From the NCBI RefSeq assembly GCF_964204645.1, contig NC_134031.1:13246501-13310500 (forward strand): a stretch of 64,000 nucleotides of DNA, given 5' to 3'. Below the pieces are notes generated by a model, which was not told the DNA's origin, did no database searches, and saw only the letters and a list, made by a program, of their open reading frames with translations. The DNA comes from Tubulanus polymorphus (lineage: Eukaryota > Nemertea > Palaeonemertea > Tubulaniformes > Tubulanidae). Both the position numbers and the translations under genes were made by a program. The stretch's first letter is position 1. The number at the start of each line of letters is the position of its first letter. Shown here piece by piece: positions 12,408 through 23,840 of this stretch.

Positions 12408-14003
12408 ATGATGGCTTCGGGATTAAACGAAGGGAATAAGTATTCAATACGTAATAATGAAGCTAACGAAACGAACAGTATTGACGAAATAAACATTTTG
12501 GATGTTTCAAGTAGCAACCAGGTGGTGCCAGCGTCGATTCGCGAAAACCAGGAAAACTCTAAAAATTCACGTAGGACATCGCTGGCACTGGAGCTATCAA
12601 ATCATCAGGACGCGGCAGGTACATCGAATGTTTACTATTGTTCACCTACTAACACCACTACTAACAACACATCCCCCAGTACCGTTGTTACTAATACACT
12701 ACTAAATCCGACTCACGATGACTGGCCCGATGATAACAACAGAAATGAAGAGTGGCAGGATGACTGGAGATCCGAGGGGGACGATAGCTCTGATCCCGAA
12801 CACTTGACCACGCCAAAATTGAAGAATCAACAGAGAGTCAAATATCACCTCTCCGGTTCCTCACGTACTAGACAGTTCATCAGACCGCAGCAAGGGATAT
12901 CATCTACATCAGCTAGTTTCAGTAGACCAACATATCTGGCAGCTGAATCGGATACACCGATAGGGTTCTCCCCGATACCTAAGATAAGAATATCCAAAAA
13001 CACTTCAAACATGCCAGAAAATAGTATGGATATTGAGATCGGGCCCCATAAAGGAGACAAACCCATCCAGCAAGCTAGTAAAAAAAGGAAGATGAATATA
13101 TGTCTATCTTGTGGGGACAGTGGACGCAATATCAGTTGTTCGATATGTCAAGGCAACTGGTGCGAAACCTGCGTCAGAACGATGTACGAAGATATTGACC
13201 TGAAAAATTTGATGTTCTTCATCTGCAAGCCATGCAAGGAGGATCTTCCTAACCTAAGCAGAACAAGAAATGAGTTTAGTCCTGAAATTACCGGTACTCA
13301 TAGTTTCTCACCGGAGGACTTAGCTTGCATGAAAGATATTTTCAAAGCTGGAATCAAAGAGGTTGCCGATCAAAAAGTAGACAAGGACGACTTCAAGCAA
13401 CTTCTAACTGAATTCAGTAAGCTCAACACAAAGGTTGAAACGATGAGCACAAACCTTGAAAAGTCTGAGACCAAGAGGATACAGGAAATTGAAGAGAAAG
13501 TAACACAAAATATAGAAAGCGATATTCGTGATATAACCGATAGTATCCTGGAGTCAAGACAGAGACGTACCCACCTGATCCTGTACAACGTCCCCGAATG
13601 CAATGACCCGGACTGGAAAGTTAGATTAAAAACAGATAGTGATGCTGTCGAACGATTTCTCACTATTACTCTGGGAGCATCAGTCGAAAAACCAAAGCAC
13701 CTGATGAGATTGGGATCCCAACGTACAGACGGGTCAGACAGACCTCTTAGAGTAATATTGAATACGGAATGGGAAAAAGATTCATGCTTAGATCGCTATC
13801 TCAACAAACTTCGATACAATAGGGATACTTTAGGAAATATCAGAATGAGCGAAAATAAATCAAAACTTGAAATGAAAAAGTACAAGAAACTACGTGACGA
13901 ACTTGAAAGAAGACAGCAAAAAGGGGAGAAAAACTTGACAATCAGAAATTACCGAATAGTTGAACAACGAGCCAACAACAGGAGAGATAACAGCTTTCGA
14001 TAA
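12408..14003 (+). CDS. LINE ORF1 protein with PHD-like zinc finger
   Basis: About 531 residues from the tandem ATGs at 12408 and 12411. The N-terminal 230 residues are Asn/Ser-rich and low in complexity. A cysteine-rich module of PHD type follows (CLSCGDSGRNISCSIC, then WCETC, then CKPC, about residues 229-285). After it come a coiled-coil region (about 330-400) and a basic C-terminal part with an RRM/L1-like LILYNVPE strand. ORF1 proteins of CR1-like LINEs bind RNA and often carry such zinc fingers. The 3' end overlaps ORF2 by about 44 nt in another frame, suggesting coupled or shifted translation. Confidence 0.8.
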   Translation: MMASGLNEGNKYSIRNNEANETNSIDEINILDVSSSNQVVPASIRENQENSKNSRRTSLALELSNHQDAAGTSNVYYCSPTNTTTNNTSPSTVVTNTLLNPTHDDWPDDNNRNEEWQDDWRSEGDDSSDPEHLTTPKLKNQQRVKYHLSGSSRTRQFIRPQQGISSTSASFSRPTYLAAESDTPIGFSPIPKIRISKNTSNMPENSMDIEIGPHKGDKPIQQASKKRKMNICLSCGDSGRNISCSICQGNWCETCVRTMYEDIDLKNLMFFICKPCKEDLPNLSRTRNEFSPEITGTHSFSPEDLACMKDIFKAGIKEVADQKVDKDDFKQLLTEFSKLNTKVETMSTNLEKSETKRIQEIEEKVTQNIESDIRDITDSILESRQRRTHLILYNVPECNDPDWKVRLKTDSDAVERFLTITLGASVEKPKHLMRLGSQRTDGSDRPLRVILNTEWEKDSCLDRYLNKLRYNRDTLGNIRMSENKSKLEMKKYKKLRDELERRQQKGEKNLTIRNYRIVEQRANNRRDNSFR

Positions 14004-17000
14004 AAGGGATGTAGACCAACAGCCAATCAAAGTTTGCATCCCAGAAAACACCAGAAAAATTTACAAAAATCAGGACGATCAAAAAACGCATGAAACGAAA
14101 ACTGAAAAAATTCATAAAATTCGAGATAATAAATTCCAAGTAATCGAACGGAACTCCAATCAAAACGCCAGTCGACAAATTCAACTGGAGAAATTAACTT
14201 GTTTAATGACTAATGCCGATCAATTGCCTAATAAAATAGACGAACTGGAGCTAATGGTAAATCAGTACTCGCCTCACATAATTGGGATCAGTGAAGTGAA
14301 GGCTAAAAACCCGAGAAGTACTACACGAAACAAGCCACCAAATATCAGGGGCTATGACTGTTTCAGCAATCTCGAGTCAGAGGCAGATAGCAGGGGAATA
14401 TGCCTGTACATAAAAAGTGTGCTTTCCCCAGTACCCTTTCAGCTGAAGACAAAGTTCTCCGAAAATGTTTGGGCTTCGGTTAACCTAGAAAATGACAGAA
14501 AACTACATGTAGGATGTATATATAGGAGCCCAAACTCAAACGACGAAAATAACAATAAACTTCTGAAAATGCTAGATGAAATTTCACAACAAAATGCAGA
14601 AATGGTATTTTTCGGAGACTTCAACTATAGTGAAATTGAATGGGGAACACCTGAATGTAGCAAACCACCAGGACACCGTGCCTCAAAATTCCTGAATGCT
14701 ACTCAGGATGCTTTCCTAACTCAACATCAGCTCGAACCATCTCGTTTCCGCGAAAACAACCAACCTAGCAATTTGGATCTTATCTTCACGAACAGAGAAG
14801 GAAAGATATCCTCGATAGAACACACTTCTGGTCTTGGAAAGAGTGACCACAACATTATAACATTTGATTATAATTCATCAGTCTCCTACACAAGAAATAT
14901 CCAGGATAAGGTGCAATACTCCAAAGGTGATTATGATAAACTACGACGATTAACTCAGCGAAACTGGGCTGATGAAATGAAAAATATGAGTGTCGAGGAA
15001 AGTTGGGAGCACTTCAAATCAATAATAAAAGAGGCAGGGGAAAAGTCTATTCCTACTTCAAAATATAGTGGCGAAAGCAAACCTAGGCCACTCTGGATGA
15101 CCCCGGATACTTTGAAATCAGTGAAAGAAAAGAAGAAGTCATGGAGGAAATATTTAAAAACGAAATGTGACCAAGATTATGCTCAATATGTCACCGTCAG
15201 AAATAAAACCAGAAGAGATCTAAGGAAAGCTAAGAGGAACTTGGAAAAGAACATAGCCGAAACAGCCAAAACTAATCCAAAGGCTTTTTGGCAATATGCA
15301 AATAGTAAACTAACAAATAAGCAAGATATACCGCCTCTATACACATCCTTAGACCAAAACACCCTTACTGATTCCGATGACATAAAAGCGGAAGTTTTTG
15401 CCGTCTATTTCGCATCCGTATTCGTTAACGAAGACTTGCAGAATATTCCTGTTTTACATGATGTGCCAGAGCGCCCAAAACTAGAAAATATAGAAATCAA
15501 AGAAGACAAAGTTTTAAAATTATTAGAGAAAATCAAGGTCAACAAATCTCCAGGTCCAGATCGACTCCACCCCAGAGTACTCTTTGAAGCTAGAGAAAAC
15601 CTTTATGTACCTCTTACAGTCATTTTCAACAAGTCGTTACTAAGTGGTGAAATACCAAAAGACTGGAAACTCGGGTGTGTTACCCCGTTGTTCAAAAAGG
15701 GAGATAAACATAAAGCTGAAAATTACAGACCCGTAAGTTTAACTTCCCTCGCATCCAAGCTTATGGAGACGCTAATTAGAGACGCTGTGACGAAACATCT
15801 GGAAGAAAATAAATTGTTATCGAACGACCAACATGGATTCAGGTCGGGAAGGTCTACCACCACAAATCTGTTAGATTCACTTGACGATTGGACTGAAGCA
15901 CTGGATAATGGATATGCAATCGATTGTATATACCTTGATTTTCAAAAAGCATTCGATACAGTGGCCCACCATAGATTAAACTTAAGGATAAAGCACATTG
16001 GTATAACAGGCATCATCGGTCGATGGATTGAAAATTTTCTTAAAGACAGAAAGCAATGCGTTCGGGTAAATAACAGATGTTCATCGTGGAGAGAGATCAA
16101 AAGTGGTGTACCGCAAGGTAGTGTATTGGGACCTACACTATTCACTATATACATAAACGACCTTCCAGGGGTAACAAGTGTCCCTACAAAGCTCTTTGCT
16201 GATGACAAGAAGTTGTATAACATCATCAGATCAAGAAACGATTGTGAAAAACTGCAGGAAAGTGTTCTAAACGTAACAAATTGGTCGAACACATGGGACC
16301 TAAGTTTCCACCCAGAAAAGGCAAACAGGCTCAGAATTGGACCCAAAACGAATCCTTTCAACTACAGCTTGAGTGGTGTACCTATAAAAAGAAGTACCGC
16401 CGAAAAAGACCTCGGAGTGATTATAGATGATAAAATTAACTTTAAAACCCATATAACCGATTCTGCTAACAAAGCTAACAGAGTACTCTACACGATAAAA
16501 AGAACGATGCACTTCCAAGACACTCGTGCTTTTCTGCTACTGTATAAATCACTAGTGCGTCCTATACTAGAATACGGAGTGTGTGTTTGGGCACCAAACT
16601 CTATCGCCGAGATTGACAAACTCGAAAGTATCCAGAGGAGAGCTACGAAGATGATTAGAAATATTAGACATGTTCCATATGAACAACGATTACAAGTACT
16701 AAATCTCCCCAGCCTATCTTATAGAAGACTGCGTGGAGATATGATCGAAACCTACAAGTATCTCCATAAAATAAATCGCGCAAGCTCCATCGTCCATCTA
16801 GACCCTAGACCAAGAGAAACACGAGGGCACTCTCTAAAACTGGAGAAACGTAGAAGCAAAAAATCTATATGAGCGAACTTCTTCAGCAATCGAATAGTGA
16901 ATATCTGGAATTCTCTACCTGATGATGTTGTATCATGCGAATCACTAGACCTATTCAAGAAAAAACTCGACAAGCAATGGACAAATTACGAACTGAAATT

Positions 17001-17019
17001 TAATTATAAAGCAAAATGA
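13960..17019 (+). pseudogene. LINE ORF2: endonuclease plus reverse transcriptase, one premature TGA
   Basis: An apurinic-type endonuclease domain comes first (MTNADQLPNK near codon 83, GDFNYSEIEW, NLDLIFTN, GKSDHNIITF near codon 294). A reverse transcriptase follows (YRPVSLTS, QHGFRSGRST, DFQKAFDTVAHH, SGVPQGSVLGP, catalytic FADD near codon 745) and then the usual terminal region. TGA at 16870-16872 stops the frame after 970 codons, but the same frame stays open for 48 more codons (FFSNRIVNIWNSLPDDVV to FNYKAK) to TGA 17017-17019. That is the conserved C-terminus, so the inner TGA is a recent nonsense change, probably from an arginine CGA. No ATG lies near the frame start; translation probably depends on the ORF1 overlap. 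Confidence 0.88.
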
Positions 17020-17161
17020 ACTGAAACTAGTCCATCCCCTTTTAGCAGCGCACTACGACGCAGATAACGGACTATGTACAGCTAACCAGTGCAAGATCGC
17101 AGAGCGGTCACTCACTTATATGCTGATACTGATACTGATACCCGTCTGTAACATTGGTTAC

Positions 17162-17895
17162 GGAAACGACTCGTCAGCTTGATGAGTTGTATGTATTATG
17201 ATTGTGCGCCACCTGCATCTTCCGAAATAATGTTCATATAATTATTTGAAGGGAGGATTGAAATCAATTATCAACGTACATCTGAATATGTAATAGTCCT
17301 TAGTAACTTTCTGTAACAGAGGGCATAGAAAAGATTTTTGAAATTATTTAATTAAAATATAAATTTTATTTACGAAAAATAAACTATTATGGTCAGTACA
17401 GATTGAAAATTCATAGTATATTTTTAAGAACAAGCTTACATAGCTTACAGAATACATCACGTACAGAATACATCACGTACATTTGAATTTTATAGGTGAT
17501 GGGTAAAAATCAACGTGTGACAGAAAAAAATGTAGTTAATTATTTAACAATATCGAAATATGTGCTCTCTTTTTAAACTAATGGAGTGATACGCAATTAA
17601 TCACATGGCCTGTATTAAAAGATAGAACATACAAGTTGGATATTTATAAGTCGAAACATGTGAACAGAAACTAAAACTTTGATGTCAGTGACCAGTATCG
17701 AATTACACAACGACAATTGGCTTTAAACTCAACAAACATTATTAAAGAATGTTTCAAACAAAATGCTTTATATAACGACATGAATAAACTTGTTTTACAA
17801 AACAAGAAAGTACATTTTGAACTTTTGAATGGTCGAATCCCATTTATTCACAGTAACCTGTGATGTGGCGATCCTCGGAGCCATCATTCTTGATG
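17162..17895. other. Intergenic, nothing recognised
   Basis: AT-rich sequence with a small tandem duplication (ACAGAATACATCACGTAC twice near 17453-17482). No coding segment seen. Confidence 0.4.
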
Positions 17896-18875
17896 ACATC
17901 ACTAACAAGTGGTCACGGCCGTCGCGTGCACTCATTTCTTTGAAAATCTCGCTTCCTCGCGGAGCGGGACCTGGTGACGCTGCGCCCCGCCCTCTTCGCG
18001 CTGGGAAATATCTTATTCCCAGTCAGCAAAGACAGGTTCTAAAGATCATAGAGTGCATCGCTGGAGGGTTTCCGATCCAATTTGAATCGGTGCGGTGGCG
18101 CTCTCAATGCGGAAGTTTTTGTAAATTTTTCAGTCGGCGACGGACGTTTATCGTTGTAAGTGATGTAATATGTAAAAAAATGCAGGGAAACCTATCTCAA
18201 TTTGTTTTTAGCGATGCAGCGGAACTAATAAGGAACATTTTGATATATAACATGACTATAGTACACTAATCACTATCCCTGATGGAATAATAAGCTCCAC
18301 TCGACAAACTCGTTCCCATACATTTTTATCTCTCTGTTTCACACACACAGCCCCTCTACCATCAATGCCTAACCCCTGTTCGACCAACTGTGGGCGTTTT
18401 CCTTTGAAACATAAGCCTAATTGTAAAAGATAAGCATTAATCTATGTTAATGCTGCATCTTTATCATGAAACCTAAGAAAGATTATTCTATTATTTAGGC
18501 CTATTCAAATTTTCTGTCCACTACCACGTGGAAATAAGACCCAGTCAAAATTGTGCATCACGCTTTGACGAAGAAATTGGTTCTAGGCTATAAATTTTAC
18601 GACTCAAACGAATCTTTTCCTCAACAAAGCCGCTTTTAGTTTGATGCAAAATGAAATTTGCTTTTAAAAAGTGTAACTAGGCCTAATCAAAAGGATATTT
18701 CAAAAGCAAACTTTGCCGGGCCAAGAGCCATATTGAATTCAATTTTTTCCGAACCATTATGCCTCTTTCATCATAACATTATTTATCCTATTTCAAGATC
18801 TTAGGCCTACAAGTAGAGAGAGGGCCTACGTTGGGTTCAAATCGGAATTTTAAGATTTATTTCATTTAATTCCAG

Positions 18876-19461
18876 GTTTTCACTGTAGATTATCAAAGAC
18901 ATGTGGCGTTGTGGGAGTTCATAGTTGTTTGATAATCCATCATTTGTAAGTGTAAGGCTATTTGAGGGATTCGAAACCGACATTTTGTAAATTTTGTAGC
19001 TTTATTACGTTTAATCCCAGATGTTTATCATGACACATTTCATTTTGGGGGTTTGTCAGCGAGTTGGTATGCTGTCGGCAGAAGTAGTTTGATAATTCGT
19101 TTCATGTAAGTAAACAGCTATTTGAAGGATTCGAAACCGAAATCTGTATTGTGAATTTTTTAGTTGCATTTTGTTTGATTCTAGGTGAATAGGACATGAT
19201 TCATTATGGGAGTTTGTCCGCGAGTTTGTATACTGTCAAATGAAGTTTCTTCGTCAATTTGTCGTATGTAAGTATCAATCTATAGGTTATATAGGCCCTA
19301 TTAGGGGTTCGATACAGAAATTTGGTGAATTCCTCAGATTTATTTTAATTTATTCCAGGTTGTTATCAGAAAAATATACTTTATTTCATAGGTTGGTCTT
19401 TGATTGAAAACTAAAAATGGATGATAGTTCTAAATTTGATGTTGATCACATGACCAATCTA
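18876..19461 (+). repeat. Tandemly duplicated exon units (four)
   Basis: Units start at 18876, 19021, 19185 and 19359. Shared blocks include the acceptor context (TTTAATTCCAG, TTTAATCCCAG, TTTGATTCTAG, TTTATTCCAG), the body (TTATGGGAGTTTGTC-like, GTTTGATAATTCG-like) and the intron after the donor (GCTATTTGAGGGATTCGAAA). The repeated segment therefore contains an exon plus both flanks. Confidence 0.75.
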
Positions 19462-19871
19462 GTAAGTATGGCTCACTCGTCTTTTAGAATAAGAGACCTA
19501 TTGCATTAATCCTTCAATTCAAGTTGCTATACAACCTTTTATACAGATATTTACCTTATCAATATAAACATGTATTTGCCATTAGCCATACAATTCAGTA
19601 AAACTTTTCCCGTCCAGATTTTGAAACATCATTTGACTCAATTTTTCCTCCTAGAAAATTGCTTTAGCTCATTCCAATGTTCGCAGTAAAAGTGAATGTA
19701 GCATGTATGATTCCCATCCATCAATTTTGTCTTGTTTCGTATTTTTAGCGAAAATCTCGAAAAAGTCTGACGTCGAGGCAGGTGGTGGCCAGACAGACAT
19801 ATTCTTGGGAATTATTTAAAGACGCATGGCAAACACACTTATTGTTCAATTTTTTCCTATCCTTATTTTGA
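19417..19871 (+). CDS. Unrecognised 55-residue protein (two coding exons)
   Basis: Coding parts are 19417-19461 and 19749-19871. Exon one reads MDDSSKFDVDHMTNL and stops at CTA|GTAAGT in phase 0. Exon two begins in phase 0 after TTTTTAG with RKSRKSLTSRQVVARQTYSW and ends at TGA 19869-19871. The protein has an acidic start, a strongly basic Ser/Arg/Lys middle and a C-terminus rich in Phe and Leu (LLFNFFLSLF) that could be a membrane anchor or hydrophobic tail. I do not recognise the family. It is too short to appear as a long ORF; splice sites and the downstream AATAAA are the main support. Confidence 0.5.
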
Positions 19872-19885
19872 AATTGAAGTATTGT

Positions 19886-19891
19886 AATAAA
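19886..19891 (+). terminator. Poly(A) signal of the small gene
   Basis: AATAAA lies 15 nt after the TGA stop at 19869-19871 and is followed by a T-rich stretch. Confidence 0.5.
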
Positions 19892-19905
19892 CTATTGATT
19901 TATTT

Positions 19906-21300
19906 TTGTTGATCAACGCAACTAGTTTTGTTGTTTTCTTTCTTAATTTACATTTGAATTGGATGGTTATCTTGCATAGGAGTCAGTTTTTCATCGAAGC
20001 AATACAGTCTAACTTGTTGACGTCTCCGATGCAGCGGGGCAGGGCGGTCATTATATTGTGGACTTATCCAAATTACACTTACACAGCCCAACGTGTTTCA
20101 GTGTGTAAACTCCGTCGTACTCGGCATTATAAGACAGTGAGGAATTGAGTTTTAGTCACCTGAGCCCTCGGCTTGATTCGACCAAAAAGACCTTAACTGA
20201 CTTCACAGAATTTGATTATGAGTCAAGGATTTTCTAAATTTCTGAATGCTTTCTCTGGTTTTAAGATCAATTCAAATTCAATCTTCAAAATATTTTATTG
20301 AAAGAAATTCTACTGAAGACAGATTTTGAAATGAAGGATATATCCAGGCAAATAATTATAGCAAAATCAACTGATGATCATCAAGGTGAAGTTTTCATTC
20401 ATCTTCGGCTAATTTGTCTACCCCTGATGATTGAAACATTTTGGTTACTCGTGCCAATTAGTCAGCCACAGTCGATTTTCATGCCATCTGACCTCTTTCC
20501 ATCTGTAATTAAGCAATCAAATGTAAGAATTACTTAGGTAAGGAGTGAAATAATATATAGATATCTTAGGAGACTATTTGAAATCATGAGTTTGTTGTGA
20601 AAATCTATTACTACAGTCTCGTAGAGCATAGACACCAAGCCACGTGGCATTGGTATTTTAAGGGCTATTCAGTTTACTCCAAAACAAGTCAATGATTAAC
20701 ATTAAAAAAGCTTCATATCAAGGGTATGTCGCAGGACTCGTGACGCCCATGAATTATCATCCCATAATTACAATGAATCCAATTCTGCATGTACGTTAGT
20801 ACGACTGATTACTAATCCAAATATTGCATTACAAAAAAAAATTACGCAAAACGTCAAGTACTTACAGCATCTGAGACAGTTGCGCTTAAGTTAGCGTGTT
20901 AAGTTACGTCTTTGGCTGTCAATGTCGAAAAAGCCTAATTTGAAACATACATTTGCGCACTGTGGTTTAATATTCCTGCAAGAATCCGCAAAGGAATTGA
21001 AGACCGTAGTGCCCAGTTCATTCCACGAATAATAGCTGGAAAGAAAGTAATCAAAATAAATTGTCATGCACATTCAGTGTAAACCAGGCCATAACTAGCT
21101 GCTATTAAGGCATTCCACCGACTGGCTCTACCCATTATATTTAGGGCCTAAATCTATTCTAGGCGCATCCCCCAAAAAAGCTAGGCATTAAGTTAGTAGC
21201 CAACAATGATCATTGCTACACCGAGTAGGCCTACTCATTTGCTACCATACTCATATTATTAAAGAAATCATTTAATACATTCCCTGGTTAACGGATTCTC
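19906..21300. other. Intergenic, nothing recognised
   Basis: No coding exon or transposon end was convincing in this stretch. Confidence 0.4.
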
Positions 21301-21313
21301 ACCTTAAAATACA

Positions 21314-21352
21314 TCATAGAACTATAACGGAATATCCGTTATAGTTCTATGA
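21314..21352. repeat. Near-perfect palindrome
   Basis: TCATAGAACTATAACGGA is followed by a 3-nt spacer and its exact complement. It could form an 18-bp stem hairpin. Confidence 0.95.
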
Positions 21353-21663
21353 ATACATAAACTCCGCTGTCGTTGTCATCGATACGAGTCGTCAACTGAA
21401 CGCGGAAGTAAAATTCCGTGTGAAAATTCCTACAATTTCTGTCCATATCACGTTGATTTGACCCCGAAATCTTCAGGAAATGTAGCCAACGTAAATTGAT
21501 TTACGAATAGATTTAATCAATTGACTCATTTCAGAAATCATAGTTTCGTGAAATTCATTAAAGTCCTAAAACTCGCGATAAATTTAAGCCGAAAATGATT
21601 TCAACCATCCACCATGTTGTTTCATTAATAAAACAATTGTTGCGCGCCGGCGCTGTACTGTGA

Positions 21664-21738
21664 TAATGCATGGTTTCACTAGGATTCGAACCCTCGACCT
21701 CTCAGTTGGGAGTCAAACACCTTATCCACCATGCCACA
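21664..21738 (-). repeat. tRNA-like (probably SINE-derived) sequence
   Basis: On the minus strand TGGCATGGTGGATAAGGTG looks like a D-arm with an A box, and GAGGGTTCGAATCC like a T-arm with a B box. The acceptor and anticodon stems do not pair well, so I do not call a functional tRNA. Confidence 0.5.
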
Positions 21739-22003
21739 GGACAGGGCGCTGTTATTATCGTTAGTGGGAGTACCCGACAGGGCGAGTCGCGATTGCTAAT
21801 ATCATCCGGTGTTATCTTTCAGTAAGTAATTTTAAGTTTAAAATAGGACGGAGAGTGCATAGGTATAATCTACGCGGAGCGAATGCGTGTTATATTACTA
21901 TCAGAATTCTACATTTCAATTAGAAGTAGTTAGTTGTCGAATCTGATAGAAGATGAATATGGAAAATATGTAAATAATAATAATAATAATCAACAGAATT
22001 ACA

Positions 22004-22090
22004 AAAGGGTTTTCGACGAAAGTCAGAAAACCCTAATAATCACGCGAATTTCAATAGGGTTTTCTGTGAAGAAACAGAAAACCCTAATGA
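22004..22090. repeat. Two adjacent hairpins with AGGGTTTTC / GAAAACCCT arms
   Basis: AGGGTTTTCGACGAAAGTC with CAGAAAACCCTAA, and ATAGGGTTTTCTG with CAGAAAACCCTAA, form two consecutive stem-loops of the same design, about 45 bp apart. Confidence 0.8.
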
Positions 22091-22099
22091 GCATTGAAT

Positions 22100-22715
22100 A
22101 TTTTACCAGCTTCACAGGCACTTGAATATGGGCTTTGATAATGGATAAATATTTAATGATTCACCAGCGATACGTTATTCCTACTTCGATAATCCACCAT
22201 GTTTTATAATATTTTACCCATGATGCAACGCGCGCCCGTCGTTTAACTATACTATACAGAGAGGCTGGAAACGATCCTATCTCCGTAATGCTTAAATCTA
22301 CCGGCAATTATCGGGACAGCCAAACACTGCCGATGATTGCCGAAGTACGTCCCAAGTGTCAATTTTAATCCTGAAATATGAGGAGCGCCCATGATTTCAA
22401 TTGTAGATGATTTTTTGGAAACATTGACACTGTTTTAGCTACATTAAAGATTTTAACTGGCAACAAAATTGATTTTTGAAAATTCGCGATGCCTCTATGG
22501 GATTGCTGTGACGTCATCTGTCCCGATATTTGCGGGTAGATTTAAGCATTACGGAGATAGGAGCGTTTCCAGCCTTTCTGTATAGTATAGTTAAACGACA
22601 TTGGATCATGGGTAAAACAGTTGCATCATGGATAATTAAGATGGCAACCCCGTTGGTGTTTTTATCGTAGACAAGGTCAAAGCCCATATTCAAGTGCCTG
22701 TGCCAGCTTTAATAT
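22100..22715. mobile_element. Non-autonomous element with long inverted arms
   Basis: Outer arms pair (CACAGGCACTTGAATATGGG near 22117 with CCCATATTCAAGTGCCTGTG near 22683). Inner arms pair (AACTATACTATACAGAGAGG near 22246 with its complement near 22575, and CTCCGTAATGCTTAAATCTA with its complement). TTTTACCCATGAT and ATCATGGGTAAAA pair in between. No ORF. Confidence 0.8.
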
Positions 22716-23423
22716 AGTCACTATGAGAATGAATGGCAGCTTATTGGAACACTGCCAGCCTCTTCCAATGTTGGCCGGGGAAGTTAAAATACCAGTACAG
22801 AAGAAATCGGCTATTAGATCGTTTTAAATCCTGGAATTTACGACTACAATATTCAGACCTCGACCTATACTTGTAGTTTGCTGCTTAATATTTTCAGGTC
22901 ACAAGAAATTACAATTTATTACAAATTCTATCAAACAGAAAAACACAGCGCTCATCTTCTGCTATGAATATTCAGCCTTTTTTCATGTCAAACGTGCACG
23001 CGTTACAGCATTACCTTTAGTAGTGTACTGTACGAGCTTGTGGGTGTGTCGTGTAGCACTCCGCGCGCACGTGGAGGCCTCGTGTAAGTGAATGTTCGCT
23101 TACACTTGTCAATCAAAACAATCACCGGGTATTAAAATGAAACAATACCTATGGTGGATGTGTGAAATAATTACATCCTCACCAGCAATGAGCATTTGAA
23201 ATTCGCACGTATACAACACCTTGTCCAATGAAATGTACGCCATTCTATGGCTTTTCCATAATTATTTTAGTAGCTCTGGAATTCCCCGTATATCCCAAAA
23301 ACAGCCAATCCTATTCGCTCGTAGAGACGACGCCCCCAATTGCGGTCATTGCAATTTCATACGCGAGAGCTAAGAATTTTCCCGCCAAAAACAGCTTTTC
23401 GTAGAATTTTAACTCAGTTGACC

Positions 23424-23571
23424 ATGTCATCGACGGAGGTTCGCCATGTCTTCAATCGCATCGATTATACGTCGTTTAAGCCGAGAACCAATGAAAAAAA
23501 TGCTCACATAAAAAAACGTACCGCGATTTTACATGAATTGGCTCAATGCCAACATCATATCGCTGACAAAG
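23424..23571 (+). CDS. Candidate first coding exon of an unknown gene
   Basis: ATG at 23424 (A at -3) opens MSSTEVRHVFNRIDYTSFKP. The frame continues with a basic, coiled-coil-like stretch (NEKNAHIKKRTAILHELAQC) to a donor CAAAG|GTAAAC at 23571/23572, phase 1. The preceding 150 nt contain CpGs and a CCAAT-like CAGCCAATC, which fits a promoter. No following exon was found; a hairpin MITE and a repeat lie just downstream. Family not recognised. Confidence 0.4.
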
Positions 23572-23576
23572 GTAAA

Positions 23577-23710
23577 CCAAAAATACACTTTGTAAAGTAG
23601 ACAATTCAGTTCTTTCGAATATCTCATACCTTGGTATTTAAAAAAAACATATACAAAGGTATGAGATATTAGGAAGAACTGAATTGCCTACTTCACAATG
23701 TGTATTTTTT
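23577..23710. repeat. Hairpin MITE
   Basis: About 50-bp arms: GACAATTCAGTTCTTTCGAA and ATATCTCATACC pair with GGTATGAGATAT and AGAACTGAATTGCCTACTTC around a short A-rich loop. Confidence 0.85.
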
Positions 23711-23840
23711 CGAGTTAGCACTATTTTAACCTTAACATATTGACATCGAATCAACGAATACAGTCCCATGATCCCTGCCACTGTCAACGATGTCGACTAG
23801 CATATGAAATACATATTCAATTGGTGTCAGTGATGTCAAC

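Larger units (their letters stand above)
12066..17152 (+). mobile_element. Nearly complete Jockey/CR1-superfamily LINE
   Basis: It has a GC-rich leader (from CCGGAAGTAGTGCGCATGCG), ORF1 (12408-14003), an overlapping ORF2 (to 17019), and a short 3' UTR ending in about three ACTGAT units. The 9-mer ATTGGTTAC occurs just before the leader (12057-12065) and just after the tail (17153-17161), a plausible target-site duplication. Both ORFs are open apart from one TGA near the ORF2 end, so the insertion is young. Confidence 0.8.
17900..19905 (+). other. Small plus-strand gene: leader exon, repeated leader exons, two coding exons
   Basis: A GC/CpG-rich segment (about 17915-18155) ends at a strong donor (GTT|GTAAGT at 18155/18156). 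Three exon-like units (18876-18945, 19021-19105, 19185-19267) and the coding exon at 19359-19461 each follow a good polypyrimidine/AG acceptor and end at GTAAGT. The terminal exon starts at 19749 and is followed by AATAAA at 19886. Splice-site quality, order and phase fit one transcription unit. Transcript evidence would settle which leader exons are used. Confidence 0.55.

Noticed and set aside
17829-18269. 146-codon plus-strand ORF
   Set aside because: It overlaps the CpG-rich leader exon of the small gene and reads through its donor site; no recognisable protein.
21664-21738. Functional tRNA gene
   Set aside because: A and B boxes are present, but the acceptor and anticodon stems do not pair properly; a tRNA-derived repeat is more likely.
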